A DNA stretch of 64,000 bases, from positions 186,001 to 250,000 of the forward strand of contig JACKFE010000001.1 of assembly GCA_020632635.1 (NCBI GenBank), in the 5' to 3' direction. Each line of letters starts with the position of its first letter. The first letter of the stretch is position 1. Below the pieces are notes generated by a model that did no database searches, was not told where the DNA came from, and worked only from the letters and a program-made list of their open reading frames with translations. This DNA comes from Nitrospiraceae bacterium (GTDB taxonomy: Bacteria > Nitrospirota > Nitrospiria > Nitrospirales > UBA8639). This document shows, one piece after another, positions 1 to 9,105 of this stretch. The translations under genes were made by a program, and so were the position numbers.

Positions 1-228
1 CGCCAATGGACATGGAGTTCCTCTGTCACATCTACCCATGCGTTTGGGTTAGGAGAAGCCTTGACCTTAGCAGAGACACTTGGAATCCTTCCCCCACAAA
101 CCGTCATTTACGGCATTGAATTGGGCACCGTCACTATTGGAAATTCCATGTCTCCGGGAGTCGAAGAAAGCATACAGACTGTTGCCACCCAGATAATCGC
201 CGAAGCAGGACCTTTCTCCCATGCATGA
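1..228 (+). CDS. [NiFe] hydrogenase maturation endopeptidase, C-terminal part
   Basis: This is the last 75 codons of a gene that begins before the window. The reading frame is open from base 1 to the TGA at 226-228. It contains S-T-H-A-F-G-L-G-E-A-L followed by V-I-Y-G-I-E, which matches the C-terminal half of the HyaD/HupD/HoxW endopeptidases. These enzymes cut the C-terminal tail from the hydrogenase large subunit after nickel insertion. The stop overlaps the hypA start by 8 bases, so the two are translationally coupled. The N-terminal metal-binding acidic residues lie outside the window. The hydrogenase structural genes are probably just upstream. The family call is good, but the substrate hydrogenase group cannot be told from this fragment. 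Confidence 0.8.
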   Translation, partial: RQWTWSSSVTSTHAFGLGEALTLAETLGILPPQTVIYGIELGTVTIGNSMSPGVEESIQTVATQIIAEAGPFSHA

Positions 229-586
229 ATTGCAACTGTTGCAACAAGTGGTCAGGATCGTCGACGAACAATGCCGGCAATTTCCCGACCACGAACTGTC
301 CATGATCCATCTGACCATCGGCAGCCACTCCCATTTGGCCAGTCACAGCCTGGAAGAGTTACAGGACACCTTTCAGTTTGCTTCAAAGGGAACCTCCTTG
401 GAGTCGGCTACTTTGAAAATTCACACTCACGTCACCCATGGGACTTGCCAATCCTGCCACACCTCATTGACGTATTTATCTGACGCCCTCAGCTGTTCTC
501 AGTGCGGTTCGGTCGATATCAGTTGGGATGCCCATCCTGAACTGGTCATTACCGGCCTGGAATTCCTTGAACGGACAATAAGATGA
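221..586 (+). CDS. hypA: HypA, hydrogenase nickel incorporation protein
   Basis: The 121-residue protein starts M-H-E, the conserved N-terminal nickel site of HypA/HybF. It carries a zinc site made of two CxxC pairs (C76/C79 and C92/C95). HypA delivers nickel to the large-subunit precursor, normally together with the GTPase HypB. Length is typical for the family. The start overlaps the upstream protease by 8 bases and its TGA overlaps the hypF ATG by 4 bases, so it sits inside one tightly coupled maturation operon. No hypB is present downstream in this operon. Confidence 0.95.
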   Translation: MHELQLLQQVVRIVDEQCRQFPDHELSMIHLTIGSHSHLASHSLEELQDTFQFASKGTSLESATLKIHTHVTHGTCQSCHTSLTYLSDALSCSQCGSVDISWDAHPELVITGLEFLERTIR

Positions 587-2976
587 GTTCCACCATTTCG
601 ATCTCCAGGCAAATCGCACGGTCCAAACGAATTCAATTGACCCTGCGTGGAACCCTTCAAGGCATCGGCTTCCGTCCATTTGTTTTCCGTCTTGCACAGG
701 AACTGATGCTGGGTGGCTGGATTGCCAATACCACACAAGGCGTTCTTCTTGAACTTGAGGGCTCCGCCAAGCGACTTCGGGTATTTCAAGAACGCATGCT
801 CTCCGAACTTCCAGAGCCCGGCGCCATTCAGGATATAACCTCCCTCACTATTCCTTCTCTGGGTGAGCAGTCCTTTGCCATCAGGGCCAGCCAATCCGAC
901 GGCTATCGGTATGCTGTGCTGTCCCCGGACCTGGCTACCTGCCAGGCTTGTCTGAACGATCTTCAGGATCCACATTCTCGTCGGTACCAGTATCCCTTCA
1001 CCACCTGTGCCCATTGCGGCCCGCGCTACAGCATTGTCCATGGGTTGCCCTATGACCGGTCACACACGGCCATGTCTCAATTCCCGCTTTGCCACAATTG
1101 CCAGGAGGAATTTGAGAATCCATTAGACCGCCGGTTCCATGCGGAAACGATGACTTGTCCGGCCTGCGGACCCGAGGTAGCCCTATGGGATCGTCAGGGA
1201 AAAACCTTGGCCGCACAGGAAGAAGCCTGGAAACAGGCCTGTGATCTCATCAGACACGGCCGCATTGTTGCCGTTAAAGGACTAGGAGGATTTCAATTAT
1301 GGGTGGATGCGTTCAATCCAGCAGCAGTCATCCGGCTTCGGACGCGCAAACATCGGCCTGACAAACCTTTTGCGGTTCTCTTTCCAAGCATGCCGCATCT
1401 CCAAGCCCATTGCGAAATCTCTCCCGAGGAAGAACAGGTTTTGAAATCTTCCGCGTCCCCCATCGTCTTGCTCAAAAAACGGATTGATTCGTTCCTTGCC
1501 ACGGCGATTGCCCCGAAGAACCCCTATGTGGGTGCCATGCTCCCGTTTACTCCTCTGCACCACCTAATGGCCACCACTCTGGGATTTCCCGTAGTGGCCA
1601 CCAGCGGCAACCGTTCAGAAGAACCATTGGTCTATCAAGAACAAACAGCCGTCACGCGGCTTGGAGATATTGCCGATGCGTTTCTGGTTCATAACCGGCC
1701 CATCATCCGCCCCATCGATGATTCAGTTGTTCGAGTCATGAATGGCAAGCCCATGATGCTCCGACGAGCAAGAGGGTATGCGCCTTCACCCCTTCAGCTC
1801 TCTTCTGCAGCGTCAGTCCTGAATGACTCCCCCATCCTGGCTGTGGGCGGACACCTAAAAAATACGATTGCAATCATGAACAACAACCAAATCATCGCCA
1901 GTCCGCATATCGGAGACTTATCAACCGTTGAATCCATAACGCAATTTGAACAAACGGTGGATGATCTTCTGAACCTCTATCATTGCGCGCCCCAAGCCAT
2001 TGCCTGCGATGCCCACCCAGACTATCGCTCCACTCATTTCGCCAGGGCTTGGGGAATGCAGCGGGATCTCCCGATTATTCCTGTTTATCATCACCATGCA
2101 CACATCACCGCCTGCCTGGCTGAGCACCAACTCACCCAACCGGTCCTGGGCGTAGCTTGGGACGGAATCGGCTATGGCCCCGATCAGTCTTTGTGGGGAG
2201 GAGAATTCCTTCTCTGCCAGAAGGAGCAATTCACTCTGGTAGGTACAGTCCGACCTTTTTCCTTACCGGGCGGGGAAATCTGTATGCGAGAGCCACGGCG
2301 CGTGGCGTTGTCACTCCTTTATGAGATTTACGGAGAAAACCTAAGCGCTCTGAACCTTCCCCCTCTTCACTCTCTTGGACCGAATACCGTTCAACTGATG
2401 ACTTCCATGATCCAACGGAGAGTCAATTGCCCAATGACCTCCAGTATTGGCCGGCTCTTTGATGGGATAAGCGCACTCTTGGGCCTCTCCCAAACGACCA
2501 GTTTTGAAGGACAAGCCGCTCTGGGCTTGGAATACCTGGCTCAAACCGCCAGGACATCTCCCTTTTCACCTTTATATTCGCTTCCCATACGCCTCTCCCC
2601 ACACTCATCAACACCGTTCGTGGCAGATTGGGAACCGCTGGTGAGGGCGATCGTTCAGGATATGAAAGCGGAAATAGACCTCAGTGAGATAGCCTGGAGA
2701 TTTCATCAGACACTCGCACATCTGATAGTCACGATGGCCGAAAAAATCGGATGTCCGACTATTGCACTCAGCGGAGGAGTCTTCCAAAATTCGATACTGG
2801 CATGTTCCACGGAGCAGCTTTTGACTGCAAAAGGCATGAAGGTGGTTATTCCCCATCTGTTTGGCCCTCATGATGGTGGGTTATCGATTGGTCAATGTCT
2901 GATAGCCGGCCAGATCCTTTCATCAACCGGACGAGGAAAGTCTTCAGCGCCTAACACGTCTTATTCATTTTCTTAA
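583..2976 (+). CDS. hypF: HypF carbamoyltransferase
   Basis: HypF activates carbamoyl phosphate and loads a carbamoyl group onto the C-terminal cysteine of HypE, the first step in making the cyanide ligands of the NiFe site. The 797 residues show the usual order: an acylphosphatase-like domain (about residues 15-105, with the G-F-R-P-F-V signature), two zinc-finger modules (C-x2-C pairs at about 110-200), a YrdC-like nucleotide-binding domain (about 205-395) and a Kae1-like carbamoyltransferase domain with the Y-H-H-H-A-H iron/nucleotide motif and L-S-G-G-V-F-Q-N near the end. Length is normal. The gene overlaps hypA by 4 bases and is followed 14 bases later by hypC. Confidence 0.96.
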   Translation: MSSTISISRQIARSKRIQLTLRGTLQGIGFRPFVFRLAQELMLGGWIANTTQGVLLELEGSAKRLRVFQERMLSELPEPGAIQDITSLTIPSLGEQSFAIRASQSDGYRYAVLSPDLATCQACLNDLQDPHSRRYQYPFTTCAHCGPRYSIVHGLPYDRSHTAMSQFPLCHNCQEEFENPLDRRFHAETMTCPACGPEVALWDRQGKTLAAQEEAWKQACDLIRHGRIVAVKGLGGFQLWVDAFNPAAVIRLRTRKHRPDKPFAVLFPSMPHLQAHCEISPEEEQVLKSSASPIVLLKKRIDSFLATAIAPKNPYVGAMLPFTPLHHLMATTLGFPVVATSGNRSEEPLVYQEQTAVTRLGDIADAFLVHNRPIIRPIDDSVVRVMNGKPMMLRRARGYAPSPLQLSSAASVLNDSPILAVGGHLKNTIAIMNNNQIIASPHIGDLSTVESITQFEQTVDDLLNLYHCAPQAIACDAHPDYRSTHFARAWGMQRDLPIIPVYHHHAHITACLAEHQLTQPVLGVAWDGIGYGPDQSLWGGEFLLCQKEQFTLVGTVRPFSLPGGEICMREPRRVALSLLYEIYGENLSALNLPPLHSLGPNTVQLMTSMIQRRVNCPMTSSIGRLFDGISALLGLSQTTSFEGQAALGLEYLAQTARTSPFSPLYSLPIRLSPHSSTPFVADWEPLVRAIVQDMKAEIDLSEIAWRFHQTLAHLIVTMAEKIGCPTIALSGGVFQNSILACSTEQLLTAKGMKVVIPHLFGPHDGGLSIGQCLIAGQILSSTGRGKSSAPNTSYSFS

Positions 2977-2990
2977 CAGGGGTCGTTTTC

Positions 2991-3239
2991 ATGTGCCTCG
3001 CCATTCCCGGACAAATTCAGAAAATCCACCAGGACACCCCCCTGAGCGGCATCGTGTCTTTTTCCGGGATCACAAAACAGATCTGCCTTGCGATGGTACC
3101 CGAGGCCAAAGTGGGAGACTATGTCATCGTGCACGTGGGCTTTGCCATCAGCATCCTGGATGAACGCGCAGCCCAAGCTTCGCTCGCACTGCTTCATGAC
3201 CCAACCGTTACCGGCCTCATCGATGAGAGCTCCGCATGA
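2991..3239 (+). CDS. hypC: HypC/HupF hydrogenase chaperone
   Basis: The 82-residue protein begins M-C-L-A-I-P-G. The cysteine at position 2, exposed after methionine removal, is the residue that HypC uses to hold the Fe(CN)2CO unit and to bind the large-subunit precursor. Size and beta-barrel-like sequence fit the family. Its TGA overlaps the hypD ATG by 4 bases. HypC and HypD form the scaffold complex, so this coupling suits equimolar synthesis. Confidence 0.95.
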   Translation: MCLAIPGQIQKIHQDTPLSGIVSFSGITKQICLAMVPEAKVGDYVIVHVGFAISILDERAAQASLALLHDPTVTGLIDESSA

Positions 3240-4360
3240 AATACGTAGACGAATTTCGCAACCCTCAAGCGGTCATGCATCTTGCGGAACGCATTCGAGA
3301 GAAAACCCGGCAGCCTTGGACAATCATGGAAATCTGCGGGGGACAAACGCATGCGATTGTTCGCTATGGGTTGGACCGACTCCTTCCATCTGACATCACA
3401 CTCATTCATGGTCCAGGGTGCCCCGTCTGCGTGACGCCGATAGAATTGATCGATACCGCATGCCGGCTGGCCCGTCTTTCCCACGTCACACTCTGCTCTT
3501 TCGGAGATATGTTACGCGTCCCTGGCACAAACGAAGATCTCCTCACGGTCAAAGCTCACGGTGGAGATGTCCGAATCATCTATTCACCTCTCGATGCCAT
3601 CCCCCTGGCCCAAGCCTATCCGGAACGGGAGATTGTCCTCTTTGCCGTTGGCTTTGAAACAACTGCCCCCGCCCAAGCCATGGCTTTGCTCCAGGCTCGC
3701 CGTCTGGGACTGACCAATCTCAGCATGATCGTGGCACACGTTCTAGTCCCTCCCGCTATGGCAGCCATCCTGTCTTCTCCTTATCATCAAATCCAAGGTT
3801 TTTTAGCTGCCGGCCATGTCTGCACCATTATGGGTTATGAGGAATACGAACCACTCTGTCGGACATATCGGGTACCCATCGTGGTGACTGGATTTGAACC
3901 GCTGGATATTTTAGAAGGCGTGTATCTGGCAGTCAGTCAATTGGAGGATGGCCGGTGGACGGTAGAAAACCAGTACACTCGCTCCGTCAAACGCCATGGA
4001 AACCCCGAAGCGCGGAATATCATCAATGAAGTTTTTGAACCCACGGATCGAACGTGGAGAGGTCTGGGAATCATTGAGGCAAGCGGACTCAGACTGAGGG
4101 AAGCCTTTCGTTCGTATGACACCCTTGAAAAATTTCGCGATGACATAGCCCCCCTCTCCACAATTTCTCCTTTACCCGTTGAGTGCCAAAGCGGACAAGT
4201 TCTACAGGGTCTCCTCAAACCCATTGACTGTCCGGCTTTCGCCTCACGGTGCACTCCGGATCGCCCGTTAGGCGCGCCCATGGTGTCTAGCGAAGGGGCT
4301 TGCGCGGCTTACTTCCGTTATCGGCATCAACATCAACCAATTTCACCAAAGTCCAGATGA
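3236..4360 (+). CDS. hypD: HypD, Fe(CN)2CO assembly scaffold
   Basis: HypD is the [4Fe-4S] protein on which iron receives its CN and CO ligands, working with HypC and HypE. The 374 residues contain the two active-site blocks: I-C-G-G-Q-T-H-A (Cys34) and G-P-G-C-P-V-C-V (Cys62, Cys65). Cysteines for the cluster occur in the C-terminal part, for example V-E-C-Q-S-G and D-C-P-A-F. Length is typical. The stop overlaps the hypE ATG at 4357. Confidence 0.95.
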   Translation: MKYVDEFRNPQAVMHLAERIREKTRQPWTIMEICGGQTHAIVRYGLDRLLPSDITLIHGPGCPVCVTPIELIDTACRLARLSHVTLCSFGDMLRVPGTNEDLLTVKAHGGDVRIIYSPLDAIPLAQAYPEREIVLFAVGFETTAPAQAMALLQARRLGLTNLSMIVAHVLVPPAMAAILSSPYHQIQGFLAAGHVCTIMGYEEYEPLCRTYRVPIVVTGFEPLDILEGVYLAVSQLEDGRWTVENQYTRSVKRHGNPEARNIINEVFEPTDRTWRGLGIIEASGLRLREAFRSYDTLEKFRDDIAPLSTISPLPVECQSGQVLQGLLKPIDCPAFASRCTPDRPLGAPMVSSEGACAAYFRYRHQHQPISPKSR

Positions 4361-5421
4361 CCTCAAACCCTTTCCAAGCATGGCCATGTCCCATGCCCGT
4401 CTCACCGTCTGACACCATTCGCCTAGCCCATGGGGGAGGCGGATCGTTGATGCAACGCTTGATCCATGAAATATTTCAACCCGCATTTTCCAATGTCTTT
4501 CTGAATTCCATGCAAGACAGTGCGATTCTCCCGGCCTTGAATGGACGTGTGGCCTTCACCACCGACGCGTATGTCGTTCAGCCTCTCTTCTTTCCAGGTG
4601 GAGATATCGGCAGTCTCGCAATTTTTGGGACCGTCAATGATCTAGCCATGCAAGGTGCGAAGCCCCTGTATTTATCCGCCAGCTTCATTCTCGAAGAAGG
4701 ATTACCCATGGAGACGTTGAAGCGAATCGTCACCTCGATGGCTTCCGCCGCAACCAGCTGTGGCATTCAAATTGTCTGCGGGGATACGAAAGTCGTCGAC
4801 CACGGGAAAGGCGACCAGATTTTCATTGCTACGACGGGCATCGGCCTCGTTCCGAACCATGTGGATTGGGGTCCACACCGCATCCAACCAGGGGATTGCC
4901 TGCTGGTAAGCGGAGATCTAGGGGCACATGGAATTGCTGTGCTTAGCATGCGGGAGGGACTGAATTTTTCTGGAAATTTACGAAGTGATGCAGCGCCGCT
5001 TCATCAAGTCGTGTCCGCACTGATCGAGGAAGGAGTAACCTGTCACTGCTTACGAGACTTGACGCGAGGAGGATTGGCCACTGTTCTGAACGAACTGGCC
5101 ATGACCTCCCAAACCGGCATGCAGGTGGAAGAAACCCGCATTCCCATCTCAGAGTCTGTCCGTGGAGCCTGCGAAATGTTGGGACTTGACCCTTTATATG
5201 TGGCCAACGAAGGGCGATTCGTGCTGATTCTTCCCCAAAACCAAGTTCAGACTGCCTTGAACATCCTCAAACAGCACCAGGTTTCGCACCAGGCTGCAGT
5301 CATTGGACAGGTTCTTCCCCTGTCAGAGAGTCGGACACCCTTTATTCACCTCAGCACTCCGTTTCAGACCGTGAGGATTCTCGATGTGCTTTCGGGAGAA
5401 CAACTGCCCAGAATTTGCTGA
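4357..5421 (+). CDS. hypE: HypE, thiocyanate-forming dehydratase
   Basis: HypE belongs to the PurM/ThiL/SelD fold family and uses ATP to dehydrate the carbamoyl group on its own C-terminal cysteine to a thiocyanate. The product ends exactly in P-R-I-C, the obligatory terminal Cys. The N-terminal glycine-rich stretch A-H-G-G-G-G-S and the D-A-Y-V-V-Q-P segment are typical. The frame is open from 4300, but the ATG at 4357 gives a normal 354-residue protein and an ATGA overlap with hypD, so it is preferred. This is the last gene of the operon; it is convergent with the HDOD gene 38 bases downstream. Confidence 0.95.
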   Translation: MTSNPFQAWPCPMPVSPSDTIRLAHGGGGSLMQRLIHEIFQPAFSNVFLNSMQDSAILPALNGRVAFTTDAYVVQPLFFPGGDIGSLAIFGTVNDLAMQGAKPLYLSASFILEEGLPMETLKRIVTSMASAATSCGIQIVCGDTKVVDHGKGDQIFIATTGIGLVPNHVDWGPHRIQPGDCLLVSGDLGAHGIAVLSMREGLNFSGNLRSDAAPLHQVVSALIEEGVTCHCLRDLTRGGLATVLNELAMTSQTGMQVEETRIPISESVRGACEMLGLDPLYVANEGRFVLILPQNQVQTALNILKQHQVSHQAAVIGQVLPLSESRTPFIHLSTPFQTVRILDVLSGEQLPRIC

Positions 5422-5459
5422 TCAGGGAAATCCAAGAGGTTTCCTCGCAGGATTTACTA

Positions 5460-6443
5460 TTATCCCACCCCAGGCATGGCTTCTTGAAGAAACAAGGCAT
5501 CGAGCTGCATGGCCAATTGGGCATTCCGCCTGCCCAAGAGAGTTTTGGCCTGCTGGGTCAATTTCTCAAGACTGTCTTCGCTGTGACTACTCATCTCAAA
5601 CATGGCCTCGGTATCTCGAAGAATATCTTTGGTATTTTTGATAATCATGGCAAAAGCAAACGGATCCAAGCCCAATTTGTTTTCGGCAAAACCCACTAAT
5701 TCAAAAAAGGCTTCATCCTTGGCCCGATTGATGAGAAGCTGAGTCAATTGCACACTGAACATGACACAATTGTAAAATTGGTCAGAGGCACTTGGTCCCG
5801 GATAGGGACCTAATTCATCGCTGAGTTGAACCGCCACACACACTTTGGCCGGAAAATTCCAATCCGTCAACAACCAGTTTCCTACCTGACCGTGATCCGT
5901 TCCTAGCTTTTCACGTTCGTAGGCCACCACGTTCCGATGAATACGTTGTTGAACATCCCCGGCCATATAGAATTCGGGCAGCATTCGATCCAAGACCAAC
6001 ATCCCAATATCCTGAATCAGACCAACCAAAAATAATTCCTCCACATCCTTTCGGCCGCATACTCCACCCACCACCCGACAGATGGACGCAGCCAGCAAAC
6101 TGCGTCGCCAAAACAAATCCAAATCCAATCCCATGGCGGTTTCTTTCCGAAGATGGTTGACCAGGGTGAAGGAGAGAGCGGTGGACAGAATCCCATTATA
6201 TCCAATTAAAATAGCCGCCTTATGCAAAGTGGTGACTTTATATTTGTATGGAAAGAACGAGGAATTCGCCAATTGGAGAATTTTCGCCGTCAGTACGGAA
6301 TCTCTCGATAAAGCCTGGACAATATCCTCCACATCCGGACATCCCGTTTCCATGAGTCCTATCAGGTGTTTAGCCACCTGAGGGGAACTCGGCAAATTCG
6401 TGCAAGCTCTCATTTTATCCCGTAATTCAGCTTCATCCATCAC
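5460..6443 (-). CDS. HDOD-domain signalling protein
   Basis: The 327-residue protein carries an HDOD domain, a metal-independent relative of HD phosphohydrolases. The signature region N-L-P-S-S-P-Q-V-A-K-H-L lies near residue 17, and A-K-I-L-Q-L-A-N-S-S-F-F lies near residue 52. Both are diagnostic of HDOD proteins found in chemotaxis, quorum and second-messenger circuits. No GGDEF, EAL or receiver domain is attached. There is no obvious operon partner: it is convergent with hypE and lies alone. The function is therefore regulatory but unspecified. Confidence 0.8.
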   Translation of the reverse strand: MMDEAELRDKMRACTNLPSSPQVAKHLIGLMETGCPDVEDIVQALSRDSVLTAKILQLANSSFFPYKYKVTTLHKAAILIGYNGILSTALSFTLVNHLRKETAMGLDLDLFWRRSLLAASICRVVGGVCGRKDVEELFLVGLIQDIGMLVLDRMLPEFYMAGDVQQRIHRNVVAYEREKLGTDHGQVGNWLLTDWNFPAKVCVAVQLSDELGPYPGPSASDQFYNCVMFSVQLTQLLINRAKDEAFFELVGFAENKLGLDPFAFAMIIKNTKDILRDTEAMFEMSSHSEDSLEKLTQQAKTLLGRRNAQLAMQLDALFLQEAMPGVG

Positions 6444-6827
6444 TGTCCTGTCTCCCAGATCAAAAAAGTTTTAGCGTTCCAAGATGGGGGATTTCCATTC
6501 TTTTCGGCAATTCAACATCCAATATTAAGGTGAGATCACAAATGAAATGGATTCATGAGGCTTCATGCAGGAGACCGGAAAGCCTGTCAAGGAAGAATGC
6601 CATTTGGAGCAAAGCCTATCGAGGCCCATTTCGTGAAAAATTGGGTCATCTCATCGAGATGTCCCTTTTCCGATACCGCGACCACACTCTCCTAAATTTT
6701 TCCACTTCCCCTGCCCCCTCATTTTGATTCATGATAAGGCATGTTTTAGAATACCCAAGCGTTCGGATCAGTATCGATCGTCGATTCAATATTCGCATGC
6801 ATCACTTATCTCATCTGGAGGACGATT
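6444..6827. other. Gene-free spacer between divergent genes
   Basis: These 384 bases separate the HDOD gene (minus) from the protease-hydrolase fusion (plus). They must hold both promoters. A plus-strand frame of 65 codons at 6530-6727 has no recognisable family or convincing ribosome site, so it is not called. A good Shine-Dalgarno-like sequence, TGGAGGACG, lies just before the ATG at 6828. Confidence 0.5.
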
Positions 6828-8894
6828 ATGCCCACGATTAAATTGAATGGAAAACTATTTGATGCGCGACCCGATCGGATTGACCTTCGCGACCGAGAAT
6901 ATCAACCGCGATTACGATCCTTACCCCCTGAATTCCCCAATCCCAAGGATATCAAACAGTACTTTTCCCGATATGCAAAAGCCGGCCTGATTCTCGACCA
7001 AGGCGAAGAGGGCGCCTGCACCGGATTCGGCCTGGGAGCGGTGATCAATTACCTTCGTTGGCGACAAGCCATCGAAAATCGCAAGCGGACCACTCCGCCA
7101 AAAGTCAGTGAACGCATGCTATATCATTTGGCAAAGCACTATGATGAATGGCCGGGGGAGGATTACGAAGGGTCCAGTTGCCGTGGCGCAATGAAAGGCT
7201 GGCACCGGCATGGGATCTGTTTAGAAACCACCTGGCCATACAGAAATAAAAAAGGTGACGTGGCTTTTATCGGCCCCCAAAAAGGGTGGGATGATGAAGC
7301 GGCACTCTGCCCGTTAGGAGCCTACTACCGAGTCAACAAAAACTCGGTGACTGACATGCAATCCGCTCTTTACGAAGTCGGAGCCCTCTACGTTTCAGGA
7401 GAGGTGCATCAGGGATGGTTTCCCAAACAAAATAAGTGGAAAACCACCAATGGCTTAGCCGTTATCGACATGCCATCTACATCCAGTAAACGTGGCGGGC
7501 ACGCATTCGCCCTCGTGGGGTATACGGATTTGGGATTCATCGTCCAAAATTCATGGGGTCCCAAATGGGGAACCAAAGGGTTTGCCATTCTCACCTATCC
7601 GGATTGGATCCAGAATGGTATGGATGCCTGGGTAGCCGTCCTCGGCGCCCCAATGGTTGGGGCCAAGTCCCGCCGCTACCAAGCCTCGCAAGCCCTCGTC
7701 AAAGAGGCGGCAGAACCATCACAATTATTCGGGCTCACCAAATCCAGGACCGCCTCATTTGTGTATCAGAACCCAGCCGTAGAACCATGGGACGACGACA
7801 CCGCCTATGACCATTCCATTGTCCTGGGCAATAACGGAATCGTACTTAACCGAAGTCTGATTCGAGAAAACGCCCTGAATTCCCTGCAGGATATCATGTT
7901 AGCCAATCCCCGCACGTGGCTTCGTAACAAAGGGACAAAAATTGTGTTGTATGCTCATGGAGGATTGAATTCCGAAGAGGCCTCCTTATCTCGCGTCCGC
8001 GTCATGGCCCCGTATTTCAAGGCCAACCACTTGTATCCCATCTTTTTTACTTGGCGTACGGGGTTTCTGGAAAGTATGACCAATATCATGGGAGACACTC
8101 TCCACGGCCTTCCTCCTCAGGGTGCCTGGAAGGATATCTGGGATAGCGTGACGAATGCGGCAAAAGAAGCCAAAGACCGGACTATCGAAGTGGCCTGTCA
8201 AAATCTTTTGGTCAAGGCCGTCTGGTCGGAAATGAAACAAAATGCCAGATCCGCTGGAACGCTTTCGACTCCAACGTTGGGGCAAATCGCGGACAACCTG
8301 GTCAATTTAAAAGCCCAATTTCCCAATGCCGAAATCCACCTGATGGGCCATTCGGCCGGTTCTATTTTACTCGGCCATTTGTTGGATCATGTGGTCATGC
8401 GGAAATTACGGATTCACTCCTGTACCTTGTTCGCACCAGCTTGTACCGTGCGATTTGCCCTCAACCATTACAAACCGGCCCTGGAAGCCGAAAAGATCCT
8501 GACCAAATCCGATTTTTTCATCGAACTCCTGAGTGATGCACGAGAACTGGGTGATTCCGTCGGCCCCTATGGAAAATCCCTGCTCTATTTGGTCAGCCGT
8601 GCCCTTGAGGACTATCATAAGACCCCTCTCCTCGGAATGGCTAAAGCCTGGGACTCCCAGGATAAAAATTCCTGGCATCCTGACCTTACGACCACCGTCA
8701 AGGAATGGCAAACCTTCTGGGGAAAACAGAATCTGCCGGTCCAACACAAAGAAGCCCACGTCTCGGACGGTGTCGGGAGCATTCCGCTGGCCCACGGATC
8801 TTTTGATAACGACGTAGAAGTCATGACTCGCACGCTCACACGAATTCTGGGGAGACCTCTTTCATTCCCAATCGAGAACCTCAAAGGCTATTGA
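6828..8894 (+). CDS. Papain-like (C1) peptidase fused to serine hydrolase-like domain
   Basis: The 688-residue protein has two enzyme-like halves. Residues about 50-275 form a papain-fold cysteine peptidase with Cys64 in D-Q-G-E-E-G-A-C-T-G-F, His225 in G-G-H-A-F-A-L-V-G-Y and Asn241 in Q-N-S-W-G, the full C1 triad. Residues about 365-680 resemble an alpha/beta hydrolase: Y-A-H-G-G-L near residue 377 is an oxyanion-type loop, and G-H-S-A-G-S places a nucleophile at Ser509. A candidate His lies in L-A-H-G-S-F near the end. No signal peptide is evident, so it is probably cytosolic or secreted by another route. A strong ribosome site precedes the ATG. Each half is recognised with fair confidence; the combined role is unknown. 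Confidence 0.75.
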   Translation: MPTIKLNGKLFDARPDRIDLRDREYQPRLRSLPPEFPNPKDIKQYFSRYAKAGLILDQGEEGACTGFGLGAVINYLRWRQAIENRKRTTPPKVSERMLYHLAKHYDEWPGEDYEGSSCRGAMKGWHRHGICLETTWPYRNKKGDVAFIGPQKGWDDEAALCPLGAYYRVNKNSVTDMQSALYEVGALYVSGEVHQGWFPKQNKWKTTNGLAVIDMPSTSSKRGGHAFALVGYTDLGFIVQNSWGPKWGTKGFAILTYPDWIQNGMDAWVAVLGAPMVGAKSRRYQASQALVKEAAEPSQLFGLTKSRTASFVYQNPAVEPWDDDTAYDHSIVLGNNGIVLNRSLIRENALNSLQDIMLANPRTWLRNKGTKIVLYAHGGLNSEEASLSRVRVMAPYFKANHLYPIFFTWRTGFLESMTNIMGDTLHGLPPQGAWKDIWDSVTNAAKEAKDRTIEVACQNLLVKAVWSEMKQNARSAGTLSTPTLGQIADNLVNLKAQFPNAEIHLMGHSAGSILLGHLLDHVVMRKLRIHSCTLFAPACTVRFALNHYKPALEAEKILTKSDFFIELLSDARELGDSVGPYGKSLLYLVSRALEDYHKTPLLGMAKAWDSQDKNSWHPDLTTTVKEWQTFWGKQNLPVQHKEAHVSDGVGSIPLAHGSFDNDVEVMTRTLTRILGRPLSFPIENLKGY

Positions 8895-9105
8895 GGTTCG
8901 ACTCCCCCATTCTCCTTTCCTCACTGAGAAGGACGGAATCACATTCAGTCGGTTCCGACCTCCATTCGCTGGGCTCTTCCATGCCATATTTTTTCTCTGC
9001 ACGGTACCAACTGGTGAATAATCCCTCCGGGATATTCCACCTTAGTTTACCCCCTTGATGCACCGATAAGATTTTCAGTGCTATTCCTCAGACCAGGAGA
9101 TCGAC

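Noticed and set aside
6530..6727. 65-codon plus-strand frame upstream of the protease fusion
   Set aside because: No ribosome site and no recognisable sequence.
8881..9063. 60-codon minus-strand frame between the protease fusion and the globin
   Set aside because: The sequence looks faintly protein-like (I-P-E-G-L-F-T-S-W-Y), but it has a GTG start with no ribosome site and overlaps the upstream gene; not enough to call.
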